Shown here in pieces: positions 44,072 to 55,200 of a DNA stretch of 56,810 bases. A program made the translations under genes and the position numbers. This stretch comes from Kocuria rosea subsp. polaris (GTDB lineage: Bacteria > Actinomycetota > Actinomycetes > Actinomycetales > Micrococcaceae). Under the pieces are notes generated by a model. The model saw nothing but the letters and a program-made list of their open reading frames with translations, was not told the DNA's origin and searched no databases. The stretch is taken from positions 1 to 56,810 of the forward strand of contig MLDA01000023.1 in assembly GCA_023896275.1 (NCBI GenBank), given 5' to 3'. Every line of letters starts with the position of its first letter. The stretch's first letter is position 1.

Positions 44072-45285
44072 GCGTCGCTCCTGGGGTTGGCGGGGCCGGC
44101 GGCGCCGACCGGGTTGTTCGGGGCGGGGGAGACGAACCGGTCCGGGTGGACCGAGGCGAACAGAGCCGCCGTGTCGTTGGGGTCGTTCGGGTCGGGTTGC
44201 GGGGCCGGCTCGGCGACGATTTTCGCGGTGAGGCGTGCCCCGAACGGCGTGAGTAGGACGCCGTGGCGCGAGTAGCCGGTGGAGACCACCAGGCCGGGGT
44301 CGAGGCGGCCGATGAGCGGGATGTCGTCCGGGGTGCCGGGGCGTGCGCGGGCGGTGGTCTCGAGCAGGGTCGAGTCGAGCACTCCGGGCAGGATGCGGCG
44401 GGCGGACTCGAGCAGCTCGTGCACGCCTTCGGTGCTGACGCCGGGCTCGGAGTCTTCGCGGCTCGTGGCCCCGAGCACCACCGTGCCGTCGTCGCGCGGG
44501 ACCGCGTAGACGGGGCGCCCGTTGACGATCGCCCGCACGATCCGGGTGATGAGCGGGCGGTTGCGCTCGGGCAGGCGCAGGCGGAGGATATCGCCGTGGA
44601 TCGGGCGCAGCGGCAGGTCGAGCAGTTCCGTCGCGGCCAGGCCCGTGGCAACGACGGTCTGGTCGGCGCCGAGGCGGCGGCCGTCGTTGAGCTCGACGCC
44701 GGTGGTGCTCCCGGCGGATCCGGTCAGTCCGGTCACGCGGGAGCGGACGAACTCGACGCGCGGATCCAGGATGAGGCGTTCCATCATCACGGTGGTGAGC
44801 CGGCGCGGATCGATCTGGTGGTCCTCGGGCAGGTGCACGCCGCCGGCGATCGAGGGGGCCAGCGCGGGTTCGAGCTTGCGCAGCTGCCGGCTCGTGAGCG
44901 TCTCGACGGGCACGCCGGCGGCGCTCTGCAGCCCCACGAGTTCTTGAAGTGCCGTGCGGTCCGCGGCGTCGGCCCCGACGACGACGGTTCCGGTCCGGAG
45001 GTAGCCGACGCACAGGTCGTGGACGCCCCCGCCGACGGGCAGGCGGTCGTCGAGGAGCCGCTCGAGGAACCTGCGGTACATGCGGCCGGAGACGGTCATC
45101 ATGCTGAGCAGCGGGATCTGGCCCCAGGCCATCTCCGCGCCCGGCGCGAGCATGCCGGCGGCCGCGAAGCTGGCCCCGGAGGCGGGTGCGGGGTCGCAGA
45201 TCGTCACGTCCCAGCCGCGGGTGGTCAGCTCGAAGGCCGTAGCCAGGCCGATGATTCCGGCCCCGGCGACGATCGCGCGTGGCAT
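44068..45285 (-). CDS. thiO: Glycine oxidase ThiO
   Basis: A 405-residue FAD-dependent DAO-family enzyme that oxidises glycine to dehydroglycine for ThiG. FAD loop [19 protein letters not shown] is at the N-terminus; [16 protein letters not shown] and [20 protein letters not shown] are typical. The C-terminal ~40 residues ([12 protein letters not shown]... ) are an unstructured Pro/Asn tail. First gene of the operon; the TPP riboswitch ends just ahead of its GGGAGAG site. Confidence 0.9.
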
Positions 45286-45291
45286 ATTCTC

Positions 45292-45378
45292 TCCCTACGG
45301 CGGCATGATCCGCATCAGGTCTGGTGGTCGGCGCCTACCTGCCTCGGCGCCCTCTCAGCCCTGTGCGGGCTCCCACGG
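45292..45378 (-). ncRNA. TPP (THI-box) riboswitch controlling thiOSG
   Basis: On the minus strand the leader reads ACAGGGCTGAGAGGGC, then a variable stem (GCCGAGGCAGGTAGGCGCC), then GACC...ACCTGATGCGGATC and ATGCCGCCGTAGGGAG, the conserved THI element. The 3' arm contains the thiO ribosome-binding site, which fits translational shut-off by TPP, as expected in actinobacteria. Confidence 0.92.
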
Positions 45379-45387
45379 ATTGGCCCC

Positions 45388-45393
45388 TATTGT
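45388..45393 (+). promoter_or_regulatory. Putative -10 element for leaderless thiE
   Basis: TATTGT lies 6 bases before the A of the thiE ATG, so transcription would start at or next to the start codon. No ribosome-binding site precedes the ATG. The matching -35 would fall inside the riboswitch-coding DNA of the opposite strand. Confidence 0.4.
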
Positions 45394-45399
45394 AGACAC

Positions 45400-46107
45400 A
45401 TGACCCACTCCGAAGACGCACTCGTGACAGCAGATGCGGCCCTCTGGGCCACCGGTACGACGACGCCGCTGACGCGGTCCGAGCGCCTCGAGCTGCTGGA
45501 TGCTACGCGGCTGTACGTCTGCACGAACGCCCGGGAAGAGCGCGGTGACCTGTGCGAATTCCTGGCCGCCGCGTACGCCGGGGGCGTTGGTATCGTGCAG
45601 CTGCGGGACAAGGGTATGGAGGCCGGCGCGGAGATCGACCGCGTCATGGTCCTGGCGGAGGTCGCCCGCGAGCAGGGGTTGATGTTCTCCGTCAACGACC
45701 GCGCCGACATCGCCGCGCTCACCGGCGCCGATGTGCTGCACCTGGGACAGGGGGACTTGTCGACCAGTCAGGCGCGCGCCCTCCTCGGGCCGGACGTGCT
45801 CATCGGGCGCAGCACGCGCTCCCTGTCGCAGATCAACGAGGCGAACCAGGACCCGGGCACCGACTACTTCTGCGTCGGGCCCGTGTGGGAGACGCCGACC
45901 AAGCCGGGGCGCGCCGCCGTCGGGCTGGACCTGCTCGGCTACGCGGCCGCCGTCGCGAAGAAGCCGTGGTTCGCGATCGGCGGCATCGACGCCCAGCGCC
46001 TGCCCCAGGTGATCGAGGCGGGCGCCGAGCGCGTCGTCGTCGTGCGGGCCGTGACGGAGGCCGAGGACCCGGCCGCGGCCGCGCGGGAACTGCTCTCCGG
46101 CTTCTAG
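45400..46107 (+). CDS. thiE: Thiamine-phosphate synthase ThiE
   Basis: A 235-residue TIM-barrel enzyme that joins HMP-PP and thiazole phosphate. Family marks are [65 protein letters not shown] and [21 protein letters not shown]. The N-terminal ~30 residues are extra. Divergent from thiO; the ATG is only 22 bases from the riboswitch DNA and appears leaderless, so thiE may not be under the same TPP control as thiOSG. Confidence 0.92.
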   Translation: MTHSEDALVTADAALWATGTTTPLTRSERLELLDATRLYVCTNAREERGDLCEFLAAAYAGGVGIVQLRDKGMEAGAEIDRVMVLAEVAREQGLMFSVNDRADIAALTGADVLHLGQGDLSTSQARALLGPDVLIGRSTRSLSQINEANQDPGTDYFCVGPVWETPTKPGRAAVGLDLLGYAAAVAKKPWFAIGGIDAQRLPQVIEAGAERVVVVRAVTEAEDPAAAARELLSGF

Positions 46108-46169
46108 CGTCGAGTCAGCGCGGCGGCGTAGGTGTCCAACCGGCGGAGACTCGGATGTGTGTCTACAGA

Positions 46170-46214
46170 GTTCCCCATAGTTACAGTTTCGGCGAAACTG
46201 TAACTATGGGGAAC
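46170..46214. repeat. Perfect 21-bp inverted repeat with 3-base loop
   Basis: 46170-46190 (starting GTTCCCCATAG) is the exact reverse complement of 46194-46214 around GGC. It lies between the convergent thiE and aldo/keto-reductase genes, 63 bases after the thiE stop. A T tract is missing on both sides. It may be a bidirectional terminator, a small repeat-family member or a protein-binding site. The stem is unusually AT-rich for this genome. Confidence 0.7.
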
Positions 46215-46236
46215 CGCTTGGTCGCGGTTTCGCCGG

Positions 46237-47169
46237 TTACGGGACGACGTAGCCGGCCGCGCGGACCAGCTCGTACCACTCGGAGCGCGTCAGCGGGATT
46301 TCGGAGCCCTGCGCGGCCGCGGTGATGCGCTCCGGCGTCGTCGTCCCGAGAACCACCTGCATCTGGGCCGGGTGGCGCGTGATCCACGCGGTCGCGATGG
46401 CCATGGCCGGCACGTTGTACTTCTTGGCCAGGCGGTCGATCACCGCGTTGAGCTCCGGGAACCTCGCCGAGCCGAGGAACGGCCCGTCGAAGAAACCGGC
46501 CTGGTATGGCGACCACGCCTGGATGGTGATGTCGTTCAGGCGGCAGTAGTCGACAATTCCACTATCGCGAGACACGGACTGCTCGAGCCCGCCCATGTTC
46601 GCGGCGATACCCTGGGCGATCATCGGCGCGTGCGTGATGGAGAGTTGCAGCTGGTTCGCGACGATCGGCTGCTTGACGAACTTCTTCAGCAGCTCGATCT
46701 GGCCCGGCGTGTGGTTGGAGACGCCGAACGCGCGCACCTTGCCGGAGGCGTGCAGCTCGTCGAACGCGCGGGCGACCTCCCCGGGCTCCACGAGCGCGTC
46801 GGGGCGGTGCAGCAGCAGGATGTCGATGTAGTCGGTATCGAGCGCCTTCAGCGAACCCTCGACCGAGCTCGTCAGGTGCTCGTAGGAGAAGTCGAAGAAC
46901 GGCCCGGGGCGGCGTATGCCGGCCTTGGTCTGGATCGTGTACTGCTCGCGCTCGGAGGCGCTCAGCTGCATCGCCTCAGCGAACCGGCGCTCGCATCCGT
47001 GGGTCTCGGAGCCGTAGATATCGGCGTGGTCGAGGAACGTGATGCCGGCGTCGCGTGCGGTGCGCACGATGGTGCGGACCTCGTCGTCGGACTTGTCCTG
47101 GATGCGCATGAGCCCCTGCACCACATTGGGTGCGGGCAGTGCGACGTCGGGCATGGGGAAAGTTTTCAT
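46237..47169 (-). CDS. Aldo/keto reductase 1 (YdhF/Tas-like)
   Basis: A 310-residue NADPH-dependent oxidoreductase with the TIM-barrel tetrad: aspartate and tyrosine in FLDHADIYG, lysine in IQTKAGI, histidine in LLLHRPD. GVSNHTPGQIELLKKF and IQAWSPYQAGF are family loops. Start at 47169 (MKTFPMPDV). It lies 14 bases after the second aldo/keto reductase in the same operon. Confidence 0.87.
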   Translation of the reverse strand: MKTFPMPDVALPAPNVVQGLMRIQDKSDDEVRTIVRTARDAGITFLDHADIYGSETHGCERRFAEAMQLSASEREQYTIQTKAGIRRPGPFFDFSYEHLTSSVEGSLKALDTDYIDILLLHRPDALVEPGEVARAFDELHASGKVRAFGVSNHTPGQIELLKKFVKQPIVANQLQLSITHAPMIAQGIAANMGGLEQSVSRDSGIVDYCRLNDITIQAWSPYQAGFFDGPFLGSARFPELNAVIDRLAKKYNVPAMAIATAWITRHPAQMQVVLGTTTPERITAAAQGSEIPLTRSEWYELVRAAGYVVP

Positions 47170-47183
47170 GTGGTCCTCGGGGT

Positions 47184-48062
47184 TCAGGCCGCGCTGAGGC
47201 GGGTCATCTGGCGGTCGGTGAGGGTGAGTTGGGCGGCCAGGGCGGAGTCCTGGACGCTGGCAGCGCGGGAAGCGCCCGGGATCGGTACGACGACGGGCGC
47301 GAGCGCCAGCTCCCACGCGAGCGTGACCTGGTAGACGCTGACGCCCAGTTCGGCGGCGACCTCGCCGAAGGCGGCGTGGTTCGTCGCGAGCTCGCCGGCG
47401 TTGGCGATGCCGCCGAGCGGGCTCCACGGCAGGAACGCGATGCCCTTTGCGGCGCAGTGGTGCAGCTCGGCCTCCGAGGAGCGGAAGCGGGGGCTGAACT
47501 GGTTCTGGACGGAGGCCAGTCGCCCGCCGAGGATCTCGTTCGCGGTCTCGATCTGCTCGATGTTCGCGTTGGAGATGCCGGCCAGGGCGATGACGCCTTC
47601 GTCCAGCAGGTCGCGGATCGCCCCGATGGAGTCCTCGTAGGGGACCTCTGGGTCCGGCCGGTGGAACTGATAGAGGCCGATCGCCTCGACGCCGAGCCGC
47701 TTGGCCGAGGCCTTGGCGGCCTCCTTCAGGTACTCGGGGCGGCCGTTCTTGGTCCACGTGCCGTCGCCCGGGCGCAGGTGCCCGCCTTTGGTGGCGACCA
47801 GGACGTCGTCGGTCCCGGCGCCGTATTCGCGCAGGGCGCGGGCGATGAGCTCCTCGTTGTGGCCTACCTCCGCGGCGTCCCGATGGTAGGCATCGGCGGT
47901 GTCGATGAGGGTGACGCCGGCGTCGAGGGCCGCGTGGATCGTCGCGATCGATTGCTCGGCGTCGGGCCGGCCCTCGATCGACATGGGCATGCCGCCGAGT
48001 CCGATCGCGGAGACAGTGCGGCCGCCGATCGTGCGGGTCGGGAGTGTGGTGCTGGTCTGCAA
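47184..48062 (-). CDS. Aldo/keto reductase 2
   Basis: A 292-residue aldo/keto reductase of the YajO/PLR-like group: VTLIDTADAYHRD, ATKGGHLRPGDG, LYQFHRPDPEVPY and ALAGISNANIEQIETANE, with WELALAPVVVPIPGASRAAS for the cofactor phosphate. The TTG at 48062 has AAGGAG 5 bases upstream and aligns with the family start, so it is preferred over an in-frame extension to 48164. First gene of the pair and divergent from lysR, which probably controls both. Substrates unknown. Confidence 0.85.
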   Translation of the reverse strand: MQTSTTLPTRTIGGRTVSAIGLGGMPMSIEGRPDAEQSIATIHAALDAGVTLIDTADAYHRDAAEVGHNEELIARALREYGAGTDDVLVATKGGHLRPGDGTWTKNGRPEYLKEAAKASAKRLGVEAIGLYQFHRPDPEVPYEDSIGAIRDLLDEGVIALAGISNANIEQIETANEILGGRLASVQNQFSPRFRSSEAELHHCAAKGIAFLPWSPLGGIANAGELATNHAAFGEVAAELGVSVYQVTLAWELALAPVVVPIPGASRAASVQDSALAAQLTLTDRQMTRLSAA

Positions 48063-48129
48063 TGTGGCTCCTTGGTGGTGGATGACCGTGCCGTGTGTCA
48101 CTCTAGGAACGGTTAATTCAGAAGTCCAA

Positions 48130-48144
48130 CAGTTCCTGGAACTG
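48130..48144. promoter_or_regulatory. Candidate LysR-binding palindrome
   Basis: CAGTTCC-T-GGAACTG is a perfect 15-base palindrome in the 105-base spacer between the divergent aldo/keto reductase and lysR genes, 24 bases before the lysR start. The position fits autoregulation by a LysR-type protein. Confidence 0.45.
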
Positions 48145-48167
48145 AAAACTAGAAGCTGGAGCAATCA

Positions 48168-49142
48168 ATGGATCTGCGGCAGATGGAATACCTCGTCGCG
48201 CTGGCGGAGGAACGCCACTTCACCCGGGCTGCCGAGCTGACCCGCATCTCTCAGTCGGGGTTCTCGGCCGCGATCCGCAGCCTCGAGGAGGAGCTCGGGG
48301 CCCAGTTGTTCAACCGCACCACGCGCCGGGTCGAGCCGACCGAGGCCGGGCTCGCGCTGCTCCCGCACGCGCGGGCCATGCTGCAGCAGGCCGCGGGCGC
48401 GCGAGACGCCGTCGTGCAGGCCAGCCGGGCGGTGTCCGGATCGCTGCGCATCGGATCGGAGCAGTGCCTGGGCGTGGTGGACATCAACCCGCTGCTCGAG
48501 CGCTTCCACCGGCGGCACCCGGCGGTCGAGACGCACTTCGCCCAGGCCGGGTCGCAGGACCTGCTCACGATGGTGCGCGAGGGAGACCTCGACGTGGCGT
48601 TCGTGGCGACGAACCGCCACTTCGGTTCGCTCGCGCATCGGGAGCTCGGTCGCGAGCCGCTCGTGTTCCTCGCCGCCCCGGGGCACCCGCTTGTGGCCGG
48701 GACCAAGGCGGCGCCGGCGGGTCCCGCGCAGGGTGCCATTCCGCGGGACGGGCGCGGTGTGCAGTGGGCTGACCTGGCCGAGCAGGACTTCGTGGACTTC
48801 GGCGCCTCCTGGGGGATCCGGGAGTTGAACGATTCGGCTTTCGGCTTCAACGGGGTGCACCGGCGTGTGCGCTGCACGGTCAACGACGTGCATACGCTGC
48901 TGGACTTGGTTGCGCGTCGGCTCGGCGTGGCGGTGGTGCCGCGGCACGTGGCGGCGAAGCCGCAGGCGCAGGGGCTTCTGACGCTCCCGCTGCCCGCCGC
49001 GGGCACGCCGGAGTGGACGGTGTCGGCGGTCTCGGCGGGACGCGAGCACTCGGAGGCCCCGGCGTCGCACCTGCTTGAGCTCCTCGACGATGCGCCGGCT
49101 TGCGGAACAGAGACAGCGTCCCGTAGCGACACGACACGATAG
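48168..49142 (+). CDS. LysR-family transcriptional regulator
   Basis: A 324-residue regulator: DNA-binding MDLRQMEYLVALAEERHFTR, AAELTRISQSGFSAAIRSLE and LGAQLFNRTTRRVEPTEAG, then an effector domain (SGSLRIGSEQCLG, LVARRLGVAVVPRHVA). It is divergent from the two aldo/keto reductases and likely regulates them. ATG at 48168. Confidence 0.9.
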   Translation: MDLRQMEYLVALAEERHFTRAAELTRISQSGFSAAIRSLEEELGAQLFNRTTRRVEPTEAGLALLPHARAMLQQAAGARDAVVQASRAVSGSLRIGSEQCLGVVDINPLLERFHRRHPAVETHFAQAGSQDLLTMVREGDLDVAFVATNRHFGSLAHRELGREPLVFLAAPGHPLVAGTKAAPAGPAQGAIPRDGRGVQWADLAEQDFVDFGASWGIRELNDSAFGFNGVHRRVRCTVNDVHTLLDLVARRLGVAVVPRHVAAKPQAQGLLTLPLPAAGTPEWTVSAVSAGREHSEAPASHLLELLDDAPACGTETASRSDTTR

Positions 49143-49249
49143 TTAGTTTCGTCAGTTTCCGGGCAAACGGGTGGAGGTTGATTACTCTACTCTCATCATT
49201 CGCTTTGAGCATCGCTGTTTGCGGTGCTCCTTGCTCAGTTGAGGGACAA

Positions 49250-52200
49250 ATGAATCGCACGCGTTGGGTGGGCCCTGCACGGGGTTTTTTGGTCGGCGGC
49301 ATGGTTGCCGCGTTGTTGGCTTTCGGGCTTCACCCAGCGCAGGCGGCGCCGGAGGATCCGGTCGCCGTCGAAGTGGAAGAGACGGCCCCGGATCCGGAGG
49401 AGTCTTTCGAGCGTGCCGATCCGGTTTCCGCGCAGGTCACGGCTCGAAGCACCGGGGAGCGGGTCGAGGACACCTCGCAGCGGACGGCTTCGGAGCGTGT
49501 CTTCGCGAACCCGGACGGCTCGTGGTCGCTGGAGTCCTACACGGCCCCGATCTTCGAGAAGAACGCGGCTGGTGAGTTCGTCGAGGTCGGTTCTGGCCGG
49601 ACCCTCGAATCTGATGGCCTGACGATGGTCGGTCCCGCCGCATCGCTCGAAGTCGCTGACGGTCAGCAGAACGCTGGGGAAGGTCCGACGAACGAGTCGG
49701 TTGCTCTGGCGACGCTGACGGCCGAGGACGCCGAGGGTGAACCGACGGGGTCGATGACGCTGGGCTGGGAGGCCGAGTTGCCGGCACCGGTCGTTGAGGA
49801 GAATCAGGCCGTCTTCTCCGACGGTGTAACCGTCCCCGCGGTATCGCCCAGCGAGGAAGGCGAAGACGTTGCGGAAGCGAGTCCGTCGTCAGCGCCTGCT
49901 GCGTCAGAATCTGCTGCCGCCGAATCCTCCGCAGCGGATGATACGGAGTCTTCCGCCGCGTCGAGTGTAGATCCTTCCGACGCCGCGATCGATCCGGAGG
50001 GTGAGCAGGAGTCCGCTGAATCTCCGGAAGCCGACGCGTCCGCTGCACCGGGTTCTGCGACGGCGGAGTCTGCTCCAGGTGTCGTGTCGGAGGTTCCGGG
50101 CACTGTGGTTGTCGACGCGCATGCGTTTGGTTTCTCGCATTCGGTGGTGCTGGAGAGCGCTCCGGCTTCGGACGTGGTGCTGCGTTTCCCGTTGGGTCTG
50201 TCCAAGGGCTTGAGCGCCGATCTTGACGAGGACAGCGGCGAGGTCCGCGTCACCGATGACGATGGTGAGCTGGTGTTCCTCGGCCAAGCGCCGGTGATGT
50301 GGGACGCGGCCATGGATGAGGGCTCGGGTCTGCCCGCGCACGAGGAACCGGTCGGGGCCCGGCTGCTGGATGAAGAGTCCGGGCCGGTGCTGGAGCTGAC
50401 GGCGCCGGTGCAGTGGCTGGGCGCGGATGAGCGTCAGTACCCGGTGACGATCGACCCGACGTGGTCGGCGCTGGCTTCCTCGGACACGTGGGTGCAGTCT
50501 GGTATTACGACGTCGAAGGCCGGGGATCCGGAGCTGCGGGTCGGCACGTTCGATTCGGGGACGACGAAGGCTCGTTCGTTGTTGAAGTTCGGCACGAGCG
50601 CCCTGACGGGTAAGCACATCGAGAAGGCCGAGTTGCGGCTGAGCAACCACTACTCGTACTCGTGTACCTCGTCCACGACGAAGGTGCAGCGGGTGACGAG
50701 CGACTGGGACGCTGCCTCGGTGCGGTGGACGAGTCAGCCGAGCGCGACGACGACTGGTGAGGGTTCCACGACGAAGTCCTTGGGCTATTCTTCCTCGTGC
50801 CCGGCGGCCTCGGTGTATGTTCCGGTGACGCCGATCGTGCAGCACTGGGCGGAGAAGCCGAGCGCGAACTACGGGTTGCGGATCATCGCCGGTTCGGAGA
50901 CGACGAACTCGTCGTGGAAGCGGTACAGGTCGGCCGACTACACAGGCACTGCGTCGACGCGCCCGTACCTGTTGGTGACGTATAACAGCTACCCGAATGC
51001 GCCGACGAGCCCGGCGTTCGGTTCCGGTCAGGCGTTCTCGGGGGCCGATGGGATCACATATGTGCGCACGTTGCGCCCGCAGTTGCGGGCGGTGGTCTCG
51101 GATCCGGACAAGTCGAACATGCGGGCGCAGTTTGATCTGTCCAAGGGCGGGGTGTGGGAGTGGACCAAGGCCAATGGTTCCTGGGTCGCCTCGGGCAGTG
51201 TTTCGACGTATACGGTGCCGGAGAATCTGGTCGAGGGCGGCCGGTACTACTTCCGGGCGTGGGGTCATGACACCAAGCTGATCTCGGAGTCGCCGAGTCC
51301 TCGCGTGTATTTCACCGTGGATACGCTCGCGCCGGCGATGCCGTCGGTGAAGGCCACGGGGTATCCGGATGGGTGGTGGCAGGAGAGCCGTCCGTCCTCG
51401 AACGTGTTCACGTTCACCTCGGCCTCGGCTGATACGCGGCAGTTCGAGGTGCGGGCCAATGATGGTCAGGCGCGGTTGATCGATGCTGTGGATGACGGGT
51501 CGGGCAGTGGCGCCCGGCAGGGGCAGTGGTCGTGGAATCCGAGTGGGTCGAATTTTGTCTCTGTCACGGCGATCGACCGGGCCGGAAACAGGTCCGCGGT
51601 GCGCAAGTTCTCCTTCATGAACGGGTTGGCGGCGTTGTCGTCCCCGACGATGGGGCAGACGTCCTCGGATGTCTTCAGTGTTCAGGCGCAGGCGCCGAAG
51701 TCCACGGATGACAATGTCACCGCTGAGGTTTTCTGGCGTGATGCGACGGTGAAGGATGCGGACACGGAGACCGCGTACGGTTCCAGTGCTGACGCCGATG
51801 GGTGGGTCAAGGCCAAGGACGTGCCGGTCACGACGGGCTCTTCTGCGCTCTCGGTGTCGACGAGTCTGGACGTGTTCGCGGAGCCGGCGACCGGCAATCC
51901 GCTCAAGGATGCGGGCCGCACGCGGGTGCCGGCTCTGGTCGAGGTCCAGGTCTGTTTCACGTATCCGGGTCAGCATGTGTCGCGGCGGGTGCAGTGTTCG
52001 ACGAATCAGGCGAATGCTGCGACGGCGGTGACGCGGCTTCCGCACGCGTTCGGCGAGAATTTCCCGACGGCTGAGGCCGGCGACGGGCAGGTCGCGCTCA
52101 CAACGGGTGAGTTCAACACGGCCGCCACGGATGTTAAGGCCGATACGGGGACCTCGGGGTTGAGTGTTTCGCGTTCCTATAGTTCGTATGCCGGTTCCTT

Positions 52201-55200
52201 GGCGTCGACCGGTGTTTTCGGTTCCGGGTGGCGCGTGAACTGGGACGGACCGGATGAGGGGCTGGCGGGGCTGGCGGTCATCGACTCCACGGGTCTGGAC
52301 GGGGCGATCGCGTTCATTGATGATGATCAGTCGGCAGTGATGTTCCGTCAGGCCGGGGGCACGAACACGGCGGGCAAGACGGGTGCTTATCTCGCTGCTG
52401 ATGATGCGGCGGAGGCGACCGGGTTCAAGGTCGAGATCACCGGCACCGGCACCGCCGCCCGGATCCGGGCGACGGAACCGGATGGGACGGTCACGGTCTT
52501 CGGCAAGGGTGCTCAGGTCCCCGGTATTTCGGGTGTCTTCGAGTGGGTTCCGGAGCAGGTGACGTCCCCGGGCGGGGCAGGCGCCGTGCAGTTCACACGG
52601 AATACGACGACCGGGAAGATCACGAAGATCACGGCCGGGACGGAAGCGACGTTGAACTGCTCGACCCCGGTGCGCGGGTGCCGGGTGTTGAACATCGCCT
52701 ACAACACTGGCGGGCAGGTCACGAAGGTGACGTTCACCGCGTGGGACCCCCAGGCTGCGGCGATGGCCACGATCGACGTGGCCGAGTACGCGTACGCCAC
52801 GAGCAACGGCAAGACGGTGTTGGCGTCGGTGAAGGATTCGCGGACCGGGGATGTCACCCGGTACACGTACGGGGCGCTCAGCGCCGCCGGGGTGCCGTTG
52901 ATCTCCGAAGTCCGCGAAGAGACCGCGACCGGAACCGCGGTGGTGGCACCGACGAAGTACGGGTACGGTGCCGGGGCCGAGAGCGGCCGCGCGGACTGGC
53001 TGGAGAAGGTCCTGCGCGGCAACCCGGCCGGGGGGACAGCGGCTGATGTGCAGGTGGGCCGATTCGTGTACGGGGTCGACCCGGCCGGTAGCGGCACGGC
53101 ATTGCCGAACCTGTCTTCTGCTGCGGTGAAGGTCTGGGAGCAGCAGAACGCCCCGGTGCGCGGCGCTGCGGTGTTCGATCAGCGCAAGGCGGTCACCTCC
53201 TCGAAGGCGAGCAGTGTCGCCGCGGGAGACTTCAAGTATGCGGATCTGCAGTTCTGGGATGAACGCTCCCGGGTCAGCAACAACGCGTACTACGCCGGCG
53301 GCGGATGGCAGTTCGATGCGACCGTGTACGACGGAGATGATCAGGTGGTGCGCTCCTATGCGGCGCCTGATCTGGGGGCGTTGCGTGCGGACGCGTCGGC
53401 GGCCGGGGCCCTTAATGCGGACGGCGTCTTTGGTCCGCACGAGGAGTACGCGACGGTGATGAGCTACGTCGAGGCACCGGAGGGCGCGAGCCCTGAGGTG
53501 GCCGAGCACGTGAAGACGTTCGTGGCCGAGACCCTGACACCGGTGACGACGAACGAGAACGGCGGGTCCTCGCGCATGCGTGTGGTCCAGGAGTACACCC
53601 CGTTCTCCGACGTGGACGCGGCGGGGCTGCCGCGGATGCTCCTGCTGAAGGAGCAGACCGAGGAGGTCATCTACGTCGATGCCGCGGAGTCGGGCACGCA
53701 GACGAAGACGCTGGGCACCAAGACGTTCGGGTACAACGCTCTCGAGGCCGACAAGGACGGGCGCACCACCACTGACAAAGCGAACCTGCGTTCGGGGTGG
53801 GTCAACGGGGCCCCGACGGTCACGACGCAGACCGTCGGCGGGTCGGCGGGTAACATCACCTCGCGCACCTGGCTCGATGATCAAGGGCGGGTGAAGAAGA
53901 CCGCCCAGCCCAAGAGCAACGGGAACGACGCGGGCGCGACCGAGACCGTCTACTACAGCCAGGGTGCTAACACGGCACGGCCCGAGTGCGGGAACCGTCC
54001 CGAGGACCAGGGACGGGTTTGTAAGACGATCCCCTTGGGTGCCGGGTCGGTGATCGAGCACTTCGCCGGCTACAACATCTACGGTGAGCCGGCGACCCTG
54101 ACGGAGACCCCTTCGGGCAGTGCCTCCTCGCCGGAGACCCGGACAACGACCATCACCTACCGGCCCGACGGGCAGGTGCACACCCGGGCGGTGTCCTCCT
54201 CGAACACTTCGGTGACCTCGGTACCGACAGTGGAGTACCTCTACGATTCGGCCGGGCGCAAGAACGGCGAGAAGACCGGCACGAGCCAGGTCTCGTGGGT
54301 GTTGGACGCGTGGGGGAGAACGACGAAGTACACCAACGCCGATAACGATGTCACGACCACCAGTTACAACAGCATCGGGCAGGTGCAGAAGGTCACCACA
54401 CCGCATGGTGCCACGGAGTACTGGTACGGGGCGGCGACCGGGCACGGCAGCAGCGAGTTCCGGGCGTTGCCGACGAAGATGACCGTGACCAACCACGGGG
54501 CCGCCGGTTCCACGGGTACGTACACGGCCGTCTACGACGCGGCGGGGAATCTGACGACCCAGACGATGCCTGGTGGGATCAGTCAGGTGCGTTCTTATGA
54601 TGCTGCGGGCCGGGTTACTGATCTCGCTTACCGGGGCGCTATCACCAGTGATGGGGTCACGGAGACCGGTGATTGGGTCAGCTGGAGTCTGGCGTATCGG
54701 GCGGATGGGAAGATCGCGGCGGAGGCGAGCCCGGATGGGTTGGCTCCGGAGCTTGGTGAGGCCGAGGGTGTGGGCGCGTATGAGCGTAAGTACGCCTACG
54801 ACCAGGTCGACCGGCTGACAAGTGTGACGGATGCGGTCACTGATCAGAAGCGCGCTTACACGTTCGATGCGAACGGCAACCGCACGGGTCTGAGCACGAC
54901 GAATGGTCTCTCCACGGCGAGCCCGTCGTCGAGTTCGAAGAGTTGGTCGTGGGATGCGGCGGATCGGCCCACGACGAGTGGGTACACGATTGACACGCTC
55001 GGCCGCATGACGGCGATTCCTGCAGTGGATGCGCCGGCGACGGGGACGACTGCGCCCAAGGGTGGTGCTGGTGGTGCGGGGATCACGATCGGTTACTTCG
55101 CTAATGACACGGCCAGGACGATCACTCGTGACGGGGTGAGTAGCACGGTCACGATGGACGCGTCGCAGCGTCGGCATGTCATCAACGACGTCAATGGTGG

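Noticed and set aside
44263-45399. 614-residue plus-strand frame including thiE
   Set aside because: The first 379 residues are antisense to thiO and the riboswitch; thiE begins at 45400.
49178-49249. TTG start for the RHS protein giving 24 more residues
   Set aside because: GGAGG abuts the TTG with no spacing, and the extension would bury the clear signal peptide beginning at the ATG (49250).
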